Of a stretch of DNA of 64,000 bases, positions 21,115-32,055 are shown piece by piece. A program made the translations under genes and the position numbers. Numbering within the stretch: position 1 is the stretch's first letter; the number at the start of each line of letters is the position of its first letter. The notes beneath the pieces are model-generated. The model had not been told where the DNA came from. It made no database searches and saw only the letters and a program-made list of their open reading frames with translations. This DNA comes from Xylaria sp. FL1777 (taxonomy: Eukaryota > Ascomycota > Sordariomycetes > Xylariales > Xylariaceae): contig MU400518.1 in NCBI GenBank assembly GCA_022578965.1, positions 186,001-250,000 of the forward strand, written 5' to 3'.

Positions 21115-24100
21115 GAAACCGGCGTGAGCGGAGGGATTGACCGTAAACTGGTTCAAATTTCATAGCGCGACGCTTTATGTCTAAATGATTACATTTCGAA
21201 TAAAGGTGCTCAATGCGCCTAGTCTCAACCACGAAGTCGGTTCGAAGAAAATAAACCTAACACAAAAGAATGATAGCCAATTAAGCAACACATCTGTATA
21301 GAAGTAAAATCGATATCAAGTTGCTTGAATTTCATAGCATTACACAAACGGATACTTCGGATGGAAAATCATAACTTCGGCTGCACCATTGCTACTTACC
21401 ATAGCCTGTTTATCCCATGAGCTCAATGGAAAGCGAGTGTATTGCCAGAGCAGTGAGATAACGACCTGCACCCCTTTCCTCTAAACTTTGCCCGGTGTTG
21501 CGTGTCTTTAGTTCTGCTACACAATTCAGTTTCCTGTGACAAAAAACTTAATTAGAAAGAGTTCAATTTAGTAATAAAAATCTATGGTATTAGGGCCTGT
21601 AACATCATTTAAACTTGGTCGAATTTTTGTAGCTCATTTGTATTAGGGTCTGAAATCGCCGTGGGCCTTGCTTCCTTCGACTCTCATGTACTTTTGCGTT
21701 TTTATCTTGATTTTAATTCTCAGAGTTATGATTTAATTATTATGCAGAGTTAGAACATGTTTTAAGACCTGGTTATAATTTATCAGGACTTAGCCCTACA
21801 ACAACAAGGTCATATCTTACAGTAATAGTTGGTAAGTATATAGCAAGTTCATGAATAATTGCCCTGACCTGTCACTGAGCTAGCTTGTGATGTAATGTAG
21901 CGTATGTAATACACTTCCCGAGAAAAGCACGTCATAGAAAAACAACGCTGTTAATTCGATATAGGAATTAACGGTATATATAGGTGAATTATGCAAAGAG
22001 ACATGATTCCCTAGTATACCATGAGATTTCTATAACTTAATAAAGTTCTCTTTACTGTTAAATAGTCCATAATTAACAGGTTATAAATCTTGTTTTTTTA
22101 GGCAAAAGTTATAGGTCTTTTAAGGTAACTATTATTAAGCTATATATAAACTACTCCTTTGTTTATAACACTCATGCAAAAAATAATTTCATTTAAGGGA
22201 TATATATTAATAAGTTAAGATAGTTAACAAAAAAATTTTTTTTTTTTTTTTTTTTTTTGCTGTATGGGCTGTGGTAGTTCTAGATAGCTCGTCACACGCG
22301 ACAAATCACTGTAGCTAGATGTCTTCCTTCGGCCTCGAACCGACACCCACTTAACTGTTAAACAATAGACTCATCTACCGACCACACAAAATTCGGTGGT
22401 CAGAAGGTTGAGATGCGGGCCGGCTCGAAGGACATTAGCCATGCAGGCTTGCATATTCCTGACTCTATAGCAGAACCAACGGGTATAGTAACTTTTCCTG
22501 TTTGAACCATTTCCGGTGGAGGGTTTATTGGCTCATAGTTAAATGAGTGTACGTTCGGATTTGATTAACGCTAGCCCGAGCTTTTGGGAGACACCCTCTT
22601 TTCTCTCTGCTTTAGTAGGTTGTGAGATGGCACCGCAGCAAGATCTTCAAGATCTTCAGATGGGGTGAATCGAGCATCGAAGGATCCTACTTGTGGCTAA
22701 TCCTTGCGCCGTCGCTTGTTCTCACTTGTAAAACTAAATGTTGGGTCACGGGGTCCCTGAAATACCTACCATAACGCACTATTGTCGGAAATTATAACTG
22801 GAACTGACGAGTATTTAGTGTATGAAGTTGCATTAGAATAACAGCGATAAGGTCTGACCCGAAGCTCCCTTGTATAGCTTAGACGCTAGTTCGGCCTAGA
22901 ACGGAGGTATGTTAAGCTGAGCTAGATTAAGCAGAATTACCTAATGATTATTAGTCCTATGAGGAGTGCCTGTATGCAGTATCGTGATGTGGGATCATAG
23001 TGAACCGTCAACTTGTCCCAGCTGCCTCTGAATAACCCCAGCAGTACTGACCCCAGTCCCGAAAAGACCTTATTCAATTGGCTCACATTATTTAAGGTAT
23101 CTGCACAGGCAAGTCGGGCGTTTCCTCTCAAGTGGCTGCAGGGATATTACAATGCGGCAACGGCCTCGTAGGGACAGGAAGATTCCGCTGGTGTGTTGCA
23201 TTGCAATGCATTAACGTTAGAAGGATGTAACACTTGTATGCATATTTGGCCCTTGTAAAGTCCGATGTAGGCTGCACTCATGCATCCCTCGCCTTTCTAA
23301 TGTTGATCTTGGCAATCTAGACTTGTCGGTTTCCTACCTCTACAAAATGCGATCGCCTAATACTACTCAAACTGTCACGAGCTAAGTCCCCGAATTATCG
23401 CCATTGTTCTAAGCGTAGAAACGTTGAAAGAAATAACGCCATAGTGGTGTTAGTATTATGCAACCCTTACCTGAGATATATACATACTACAATTTGAAGT
23501 GATTGAAGTACTTCCCAAGTTATTATCTACGTAGTATTTGACGCTTGGCGCATTGCCGTTTTCGGTAACCGTTGATTTTTGGTGTTCTTTATCTAGACTC
23601 TTCACTACAAGGTGGTTTAATTTTTCGCTTCTCCAGATTGTCGGTCATTTAGCTCCGCATCGTTGCATGATAGAAGACCGATCATACCAATGCTACCCAT
23701 CCTACATGCAGTACGACTCTACATAGGCAGTATAAAGCAGAGGTAAACACTCCCTGTCTTCTAGCTGTTGTTGTGGAGCCCTTGTCTTAATTCGATTTAT
23801 TATCAACCGATGTTGTGCTTTTGTTTCGATCCCTTAGTGTCAAGCTAGGAGCACGACATGATGCAAAGTGATGTTAAGACATAAAACAGCGACATAGCAT
23901 AACATCGTTACTATGCATTTCTCGACCTGCCTGCCTCGCTATCTAGCCAGGTAGACCTTATGATTTACGTAGTTCTATCTAGAGAGAGTTCGAATTTACG
24001 AGACCTCTAATCGTCTAACTCTGTGAAGATAAGGTTGACTCAGGTGATTTTTGCACACCCACTTAGTAGGGCGATGCCTCCTCAACTCCGATCTCGCCAC

Positions 24101-24508
24101 AATCTCGTCACGATTTCATCACGGCTTCCTGCAAGACTAATTTTAACCCCGGAAGCGATAAGTCGTTAGCATAATGCTGGAGAGCGTCCGTGTGTTGAAC
24201 CGTGAAATCACAAAATATGTTCTCATGATCTTAACCTCCACTAAACACTCCACTTCTCCATCTCCCTAAACCATAACACTATCCAGTTCCCGTGCCCACA
24301 TTCGTATTGTGGTCACTTAGGACAATGTGCGAGGTTTCTTGTTACGTAGTCTCGTAGCAGCGCTGCCTCCTAGGGCACAATCCAAGTGTGACCGGACCAC
24401 TTGGTGACAAAACCTTGATAACCACCGCGACTCACCTACATACCTCACCTAGCAAGTTCTCAACAACTTGCAATTCAATAGCTCTTCAATCCCTTGCCTA
24501 AGGGTTCG
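21115..24508. other. gene-free, partly AT-rich region
   Basis: No supported gene in 3.4 kb. About 21540-22235 is strongly AT-rich, with many TA-rich runs, and ends at the poly(T) of a SINE-like element (22236-22395). Such blocks in filamentous fungi are often decayed repeats, but no coding remnant was recognisable by eye. The last few hundred bases are the promoter of the transporter gene and are CT-rich near the gene. Confidence 0.5.
22236..22395 (-). mobile_element. SINE-like element: tRNA-derived head plus poly(A)
   Basis: Read on the minus strand, 22395 to about 22321 resembles a degenerate tRNA: an A-box-like GGTCGGTAGATG, a weak anticodon arm, and a perfect Pol III B-box GGTTCGAGGCC (plus-strand 22331-22341). 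About 60 bp of unrelated body follow, then 23 uninterrupted A residues (plus-strand T 22236-22258). Head, body and A-tail in this order is the architecture of a tRNA-derived SINE. The anticodon stem barely pairs, so it is not a functional tRNA. Target-site duplications were not identified and the boundaries are approximate. Confidence 0.5.
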
Positions 24509-26561
24509 ATGTCTCTCGCCCAACAGTAAGTCAGATCTATTTATTCTCAGCTTCGCGAAAATGTTGCTTCTATGTATATATGTTGCCCCTTGCTCGTTGA
24601 GCTCCCTCATAGACAATCGAGTCTCGAGTTCCTGCTTCCCCTTCCTCGTTTTATTTTTCCCCCCTTCAGTGATATTTTCTAACAGAAGTCTTTAGTGTCA
24701 CCGCTTCTGAAGGTGTCGACCGCGAGGTTACAGACAACGATGACGAGTCTATTCTTGGTGGGGGGTTGTGGCGTCCCTTGAGCTACAATCCCCTCGCGGC
24801 CACTGACGCGCTCGAATTCCCGGAGGATATCGTAGAGCCGTTGCCACACATAGCTGCATATAAGGTGTCGGCTGCAAGGCGCTTGGGTAAGTATGTTCTG
24901 TAATAGTGCCGTACTTTGAGCCGGAGTTCGTGTAGTTGACTTCTCTGCGTAGCACAGGTTGTATTTGGTGCTACTATGTGCTGTCTCGCTTCGGGCATAG
25001 TATTTGGGTTTGCCTCGTTAAAGCCCATCTTGATCGCCGAGGGTGTTTATAGTGAATTGTGTAACGGCGAGCCCTACGATGAGGACCCGATGGCCCTCGT
25101 TCCATGTCCCGAGCAGGATATGCGCCTGAACCTTTTCTTCGCTGCTGCTTCCGTCGCAGCAAACATTTCGGCGCTGTTCGCCGGTTACGCGTTGGATCAC
25201 TATGGAAGACGAACTTGCTATATCATCGCAGGGATTATCATTGCTGCTGGCAGTGTGCTTCTAGGTTACGCCTTCGCCATCCCCGAGTTCGACGGATACA
25301 TTTTTGGCAATATCATGTTGGCCATTGGCGGCACATTTCTGTTCGTCCCTAGCTTTCGGTTGGCCAATGCTTTCCCGAAGTACTCGGGCCTTATCGTTGC
25401 AATAATAACGGGCTGTTTCGACGCCTCGGCAGCCATATTGCTTCTGTATCAGCTAACCTGGGAGGCTACGGATGGCGCCTTCGCGCCGAACCAGTTTTTC
25501 TTCGCCTACACTATTGTGCCGGTTATTCTCATAATCGGCGAGTTTACCCTGATGCCTCGTGATGCCTACCAAACGACCCCTGATCTGGAGCACAAGATCG
25601 AGAAAGCCAACGATGCAACACGTGATATCCACGATTCTGATCAAGATGTCGAGAGTCCAGCCGAACTCCATCGTGTTAGAGCTAGTCGCGCTGACCGCCG
25701 TCTTTCGAAGCTCGGTCAGATTGAGGATATACTTGGTGATGCCGACGAGCGCGAGGAGCGTGCGCAGAAGAATGAAGAAATCCAATTAGCAAGCGGTGTT
25801 TGGGGTGTGCTCCACGGTCTCCCTGCTCACCGACAGATGATGACGGCTTGGTTCGTCCTGATTTTGCTCCTGACGGTGATACAAATGCTGAAAATGAACA
25901 ACTTCATCTCGACAATCTGGTCTCAGTACAGATATCTCTTGCAGTCGGACGAGGACGCAGATATAATTACTAAGTTCTTTGATATCGCACTACCACTTGG
26001 AGGAATTCTTACCACGCCATTTATTGGTTTACTTTTGAACAACCTGAGTGTGACGGGGACCATCGGGGTCCTCACAGGATTGATAGCTGTTATCGGCATT
26101 CTCAATTGCCTCCCCCTCTTGTGGGCTGGCTACGCAACGGTCGTGTTCTTCGTTATCTTCCGACCTCTATACTACTCTGCAATGTCGTAAGTCTTCCAGC
26201 GTCCTAGATACTATTCTCGTCTTGAACTGACTGTGCTTACGTATGAAGTGACTACGCTACCAAAGTGTTTGGCTTCGCTACTTTCGGTCGCCTCTACGGC
26301 GCAATAACATGCATCTCAGGATTTTTTACGTTTTCGCAATATGGCTTGGATGCGCTAACTCACGGTCCGTTCAATGATGATCCGACTCCTATTAACATAA
26401 GTCTCACTGTTACGGGGACGGCTGTCGGGTTGTTCCTTACGATCTTCGTGGCAGTTAAGAGTAAAGACTACAGGGAAGAGACTAAAGAAGGTAACTACGT
26501 AGATGAAGAGCGGACGTATTTTATTCGGGAGGGGCACAACGATTACGGTACTGTCGTTTGA
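24509..26561 (+). CDS. MFS transporter, FMP42 / SLC43-like
   Basis: Exons 24509-24525, 24696-24886, 24953-26186 and 26249-26561 give 584 residues with all three junctions in frame. The first exon is only 17 nt; its start was chosen because it splices in frame through a CTAAC branch and TAG acceptor. The protein has about 12 membrane segments, starting at AQVVFGATMCCLASGIVFGF. Segment 1 leads into FASLKPILIAEGVY, then a Cys-containing loop, PEQDMRLNLFF, and the MFS loop DHYGRRT. This order matches the fungal FMP42 / SLC43 (LAT3-type) group, implicated in amino-acid or related transport. A charged cytoplasmic loop (about residues 270-340) contains SRADRRLSKLGQIEDILGDA, conserved in that group. 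The substrate is unknown. Confidence 0.85.
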
Positions 26562-27732
26562 TTGTCGAAAACAATTCCATGAAGGTAACGACTCTATTAC
26601 GACTACTAGCGCTGGCGCGGGCGTTTGATTTAAGGAACCGGAAATGAAAGAGAAAATTGCTAGTTAATAAATATGACGTTGCCTTCAGTACCCTTGTCTA
26701 CTTGTGTCCACACCCTCTGAGCATAATAGGTTTGGAATAGAGTAGAAATCTGTCTAGTATGTTTTCTTTCGGCGTGGAATTCGTTCTATGTAATAATTCG
26801 TTCATTTCGATCTTATTCTAGCTTAGGGGAAGGATGAAGCTATGCGTTAGACTGGGCTTTGTCTCTTCTACTGTCTGAGCCATGAAACGTTAAAAGGGCA
26901 CGAGGAGATCCAAAAAAAAAAAAAAAAAAGCGTATCGGCTCATCATTCAGCTCAGTGCTTTCCAAAATGTTAGGGTATTATCGCATCTAGCGGTTTCTAT
27001 ACTATGGGCTTGCCTAACGGCTAGGCCCTAGTGAGTATGCGACTGAGTATATATCATAGCGAGATGTAATGTATATCCCAGGAGTCAGGTACACTTACGC
27101 ATGGCTACTTGCCTCATGGTGTCGGTATTGCTTTACGTTATGAAGAATTCGGAGTCTCGTAGACGTTGGTTCGTACGCAGACTACGTAAGCTGTTTCATA
27201 CTTATCGCAGTCTATCGCGGAGGAATATGGCCCTAAAGCGGTAGGAGCTCAAAAACCTAGAGTATCTGGGTCTCATGGAAGAAAAAGTGACCCGTATTTG
27301 GTGCGGAGCTCTTCAGCATACAAATCGCGTCTGAGAGGAATTCGTCAAACATCTCGTGCTGAAGACTAAGCCTCTCAGAGCGTTTTGGGATGTACGCTAA
27401 GTCTAGAGGAACTAGGGCATGGGTTGGTCTTCCCTTTACATTGAGGTCTCATGTTAGTAGATAGTAGTGTCGTAGATAATGAATTGCTGAGGGCGTATTT
27501 GCTCTTGGAGTAGTATCACGGTTAAGGGGGATGGCTGCGGTTATAGATATGCACGGGGCTAAGCTCTGTTAACATTTGTTACGAATAGGCCGTTATCTGG
27601 GGAACTACCTTATCAACCGAAAAATCGAGACATGAATATTGTTGGGGTCTCGGATATATGCTATCCAGGCTCCTCTCTGATGCCTGAATACCCTTGGATT
27701 GAATTTGAGTGTATCGTCCCGTGTGTATCCCC
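26562..27732. other. convergent intergenic region, no gene seen
   Basis: About 1.2 kb between the transporter and the convergent HUB1-type gene. It contains an 18-A run (26912-26929), with no tRNA-like head recognisable next to it. No reading frame here is supported. Confidence 0.5.
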
Positions 27733-28539
27733 TTAGTCCCCTGTGTCAACCTCCAGATCCAATTGTACACCATTGCTAATCTCGTAGTCGGCAAGGGTAA
27801 GCATATCTTTGAATGGTCGCTGCCCCTGCCTCTTTAACAGAATCTCGTGCGGCTCTCGTCCAATTCTTGCTGCCACCATGATTTTGAACTCCTTGATACG
27901 ATCGCTCGCGAAGCAAGGAATAGCGGCCTTGGTTCCTAGTCGATCGTTCACATGCACTATAATCATCTCCTCGCCACCAGTGACAGGTGCTGCGGGTGCT
28001 CGAGCTGGTGGCTTCGAAGTATCTGTTTCTGCCGACTTCTTCTTGGTTTTCTTAGCCGATGAAGAAGAGGGTTCTTCACGGTCGTAGCCTCTTCGGCGAG
28101 GCGAGGGCGAGCGGTTCCGGTAGCCTCTGTAAGAGCCTCCTCGACGGTTATCGTCTCGATCTTCGTCATCATCACGACGCTTCTCCTTATATTTGATCCC
28201 AGTGAAGCTCTTCTTCGGCCTTGGCCGATCTCTGTCCTGGCGCTCATCGGAGTCTCTGTTTCTATCTCTCCGATCAGACTGGCCGTCTTCGCGATCTCCG
28301 TGCCGTCTATTTGGCCTGTCTTCGCCGTAGTCTCTCCGATCCCTCCACCGATCACGCGGGCCGCGAGGCCTATCATCGTCGTCTCGAGACCGGTAATCAT
28401 CACGTCTTCTGCGATCATCTGAACGCCGATCGTCTAAATTACGGGGAGGCGATTGGCTGCGAGCATCATTTCTGGCCTTTGGGCGCGAAGGCGGGGAGTC
28501 GCCGCGCGCATGGCGTGGAGAGGCAGCTCTGTCTGACAT
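27733..28539 (-). CDS. HUB1: HUB1 ubiquitin-like protein with RS/RD-rich N-terminal extension
   Basis: Single-exon 268-residue protein. Residues about 192-268 are a HUB1/UBL5-type ubiquitin-like domain: MIIVHVNDRLGTK, F-K-x-x-V-A-A-R-I-G, and KDMLTLADYEISNG. HUB1 binds spliceosomal proteins non-covalently and tunes splicing. Ahead of it lie about 185 residues dominated by Arg, Asp and Ser (RS, RD, RRD and SPSPRRR blocks) that look like an SR-protein domain. Budding-yeast and human HUB1 are only about 73 residues and lack this part. The usual C-terminal Tyr-Tyr is replaced by LEVDTGD, which fits the non-conjugated nature of the family. The frame is open 27 codons further upstream; the ATG at 28539 was chosen because the extra residues are hydrophobic and unlike an SR protein. 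Confidence 0.88.
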   Translation of the reverse strand: MSDRAASPRHARGDSPPSRPKARNDARSQSPPRNLDDRRSDDRRRRDDYRSRDDDDRPRGPRDRWRDRRDYGEDRPNRRHGDREDGQSDRRDRNRDSDERQDRDRPRPKKSFTGIKYKEKRRDDDEDRDDNRRGGSYRGYRNRSPSPRRRGYDREEPSSSSAKKTKKKSAETDTSKPPARAPAAPVTGGEEMIIVHVNDRLGTKAAIPCFASDRIKEFKIMVAARIGREPHEILLKRQGQRPFKDMLTLADYEISNGVQLDLEVDTGD

Positions 28540-29123
28540 TACCGCCACGATGTCGGTTGCAACGCGGGTGGGGATGAAGAATGAAGATAGAAAGGAAATG
28601 TTGTAAAGGAAGGGTGACATGAGCTGGAAACGGTACCTAGGTACTTCTGGTCTAGGTAGCTTTTGGATTGGTTAGTTTTCTTACAGTTGGTAAGCACTGC
28701 TGAAATATCTACCGGCAGCTGGCAAGCTGAAGTGCCAGAATCTCAACACCATTACTAGGCCTTAATTGGTAAGCAAGTCTTACCATACATGTATGCAGTC
28801 TATATTTCAGAAGAGAAGCCCTCAAGTCATCGTTTTCTTGGCCATTGTGCAAAGCGGTAATAGACTGAAACCAGTCTCCTCGAGGCAAGAACCTCCTAAA
28901 CTTGGTATGAAGGTATACTAACTGATTCAGCGAGAGATCATCACTAGCGCGAATGAACCGCACACGTGACACGTGATGATCACCTTGGGGAAAATCTGGA
29001 AAACCTAACTGCAGGTTGAAGAGAAATCAAACGTTGTTTATTGACTTCGGGGAGCGCTTCAGTAACCCTTGAGACATGAACTACCTAGCTAAATCAAACT
29101 ATGTGGTTTACCTGTCCGTCCTC
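28540..29123. other. intergenic with 12-bp palindrome
   Basis: 584 bp upstream of HUB1 and downstream of the secreted glycosidase-like gene. It contains the perfect palindrome GTACCTAGGTAC at 28633-28644, about 95 bp before the HUB1 ATG, followed by a second TCTAGGTAGC. No gene is seen. Confidence 0.45.
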
Positions 29124-32055
29124 TTACGCTTGCTTTAGCTGAACAGTCACGGCACTCGACGAGAGAGGAATCGTCCACCCCTGACGTGACTGAGTGGTCG
29201 TAGGGCTCGAGACGGTGTATTTGGCAGATCCTGAAGTAGTCTCAACCCATAGCACGGCGGAAGCAGCCGATGGACCACTAGATAGCTGGCCTAAGGTGAT
29301 GGAGATGCTGCTTCCATCGCTCGCGTAACCGAAACCATCAATGCTGCCAGCATCCGTCGTGAGCAACACGCCCAGCGGCCCGATGAATACCTTACGTCGA
29401 ACTGGTCCCGTAGTGGTGACACTGACGCTGCTCGCACTGGCAGAAGAGGTAAGTGTACCACCATACACCAGTAATCCCAGCGTCTTGTGTTGCGCAATAT
29501 AGGTCCCGGAACCTAGGGTCATACCGACGAACCCCGGGCCGTAATCGCCGCTGTAGCCGTCCCACTTGAGTGTGTCTGGCCAGGAATGAAAAGATGCAGA
29601 CGCAAAGCCATCTTGATTGATGTTTGAAAGTGGTCCACTCGTGCCACCATAACCAACTTGCAACAGATACCAGTCACTAGGGTCACTTCGGAATGCTGAA
29701 AGAAGAACGAGCGCGTTAAGTCCGGATCCGTAGTGGTGGATCTGACGTTCGATCCGCTGAAGCTTTCCAGCGTACTATTCATGTCGTCAGCAGAAGTCGG
29801 GAAACTGGTACGATGGAGAAGAGATACGTACAATATTATCCCAGTATCGTCGGGCGTTGCCATTCCATCCCCAATGAGGCACTGTCGGCATATAGCCCAG
29901 CACACTATTTACGGTCTTGGTCATCGTGGCCGTGTACCCGAAGTACCTATTATATGGTGAGTTCAGATGACTCGAGTCATATAGTGCTTAACATCCCCAC
30001 GCTAAAAATGATGAACTTACTTTGACCAGTAATAAACACCCCTAAAATAAAATGCTGTTAGCTAACTCTTGGAAGTTCCGCAAGCCTAAGAGCGATTACT
30101 GCTCTTCCCATAAACTAGGGTTACCGAAATACAACTATGGGAGCTAATACTTACTCCTGGCCCGTTGAATCCCAAGCCATCTCGCTACCGTAAGGGACTG
30201 CTTCGGAGTTCCATTGCGTCGCCCTAGATTTCATAGCCGTCGATAGGGTAGAAGCTTGAGACGTCATCCCCTCACGTGTTAAGTCTGTCAAGATTTCTCC
30301 GAAAACGGTCTCGCCCATCAAACCATCGCGGTTATACCCAACGTCCGATTTAGTGGCTCGTATAATTGTATTGTACGCCTGCCCTAAATACCAGTCCCAG
30401 GTGTGGCTCTTCACGAGACTGGGATAAGCCCTTGCAACGCGGTACATAGACCAATATGCTGCAGCCACATGGACGTAATCATACGCGCGGTCGATGGCAT
30501 ACGCCGAAGCCTTATTCCAAGACGTCCAACTTCCCCAGTTGAAACTTGTTTTATAGGGATAACTGGGAAGGGCCGACTTGTCATAATAAAAGATACTCTT
30601 TCGCACCGCAAAATCGCTAGTTTGAATGGTGCCCCAGAGGACCTTGTCAACGAACATCTCGAGCTTCGTTATCTCGTCGGCATTGGGTTGGATAGCCTGC
30701 TTCATCATCGCGGCGAGAAAGGCCCCCACACCGCCCTCATCACTAAGCCCGGCGACCCAGACGCGTGGATCCTGGGTCACGATGGCTCCAACTTCGTAGT
30801 CGTACGTTATGACAGAGTATGCGCGACCAAAGGGATCAGAGGTATCGTTGAACCATTGCTTAGTAGTGAGGAATGTCCCTAAGTTACTCAACACATCTGT
30901 GCTGGCTTTAGTGACGTGGTAGTGAATCGTCTGTGTTCTGTTATCCGCGTATTTGACAGTCAATCGCACGCGTCCCCATGCTGTCGATGACGGCGTTACA
31001 GTATAAGAGCCAGTTGATACTTCCTTTACTGTCAATGCCCCTGATGGGTCACTAGAGATCGAGCTGACACTCGAGGAAGCCTGCAGAAAAAGCTGGGCCG
31101 GCGAACCCCTTGGGATAATATATCCCGGCACGCCAATGGCAACGGGGGTGCCTGTTCCACTCACGGTAGCATCAAGGTCGCGCACGCCGGCCTTCGCGAT
31201 CGAGAAGCGCAACCCGAACTGCATTGATTGCCCGGGAGCGAGCGTTCGTGAGGATGGCACGTTCCAGGGAGTCACAGCGGCCCATTCCTTCTCGGCCCAC
31301 GCCTTCGTGAGCACTTGCCATTCATAGAAACCCTCAAACGTTTGGCTACCATATCCGGTGCTAGAGTACGACGTCTCGGCGAGATTGCGATACCCCTCAA
31401 AAGGCGTGTCGGTGCCGTTGAGTGGCGTCACGACGAGAGCGGCTCCAGTACCGCTTATGGGATTAGCACGAATGTAACCCGCGTGCATGCCAACGTACGG
31501 GTCTGACAAGGAGCACAGTTGCTGGATATCGGCAGCATCCCTATTAGTAAAAATGCTATTGAACTCGGCCGGGAAGCCGAGACTACCTAGTTCGATAGTC
31601 GATGTACCCGAGTTGACGATAGTGAAGCGAAGGCCAAGGTCTCCGGAGACATTTAGCCATTCTCGCGTGATATTTAGGGGGCTAGTAGTGAGAGTCGGTG
31701 TCAGGTTTGAGGCAGCTAGCGCACTAGTTGTGACGGCAGTGACGGGTTTACGAGAGGTCGCAGAATTGCCATCAATCCAAGTACTGCTGCCTTGTTGTCG
31801 ATATCGAAACGTCAGATCGCCCCAGTGGTATTGGCCGTTGTTAGCTCGGACGGAGATCTTGTCATAAGGGAGGAAGTCAAAAGTGCTTCCCGCAGGGGTC
31901 AGTGATGCGAGTACCTGAGCATTTTTCACGATCTTGGCGTTGAAATTCGCCGTTGTGAGGGTAATATAACCATTACTTAGACCAAGGTTGTCACTCTGAC
32001 CCTGAACTCCAAAGAGGAGCCCCAGGACGCCAAGCAATCCGCGACGTGCCAGCAT
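29124..32055 (-). CDS. large secreted protein, DUF5695-like / putative glycoside hydrolase
   Basis: Exons (minus) 32055-30155, 30041-30021, 29946-29832 and 29774-29124 join in frame to 895 residues. Exon 2 is a 21-nt micro-exon with canonical splice sites on both sides. Residues 1 to about 20 are a signal peptide. The N-terminal half is beta-rich (about 25-400). The second half is Trp/Tyr-rich with segments such as WGSWTSWNKASAYAIDRAYDY and PTVPHWGWNGNARRYWDN, reminiscent of (alpha/alpha)-barrel carbohydrate enzymes. The end is beta-sandwich-like, with Ser/Thr-rich strands. The overall pattern fits the DUF5695 group of secreted fungal/bacterial proteins, but this was recalled, not searched. 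A secreted carbohydrate-active role is an inference. The ATG at 32055 opens the signal peptide; a TTG further upstream was rejected. Confidence 0.7.

Noticed and set aside
22321..22395. Functional tRNA gene on the minus strand
   Set aside because: The anticodon stem barely pairs and no acceptor stem forms. The downstream poly(A) points to a SINE-like copy instead.
26912..26929. Second SINE marked by an 18-A run
   Set aside because: No tRNA-like head or Pol III box was found upstream of the A-run, so it is left as a simple homopolymer.
28221..28577. 118-codon plus-strand frame opposite HUB1
   Set aside because: It is a shadow of the Arg/Asp-rich coding strand.
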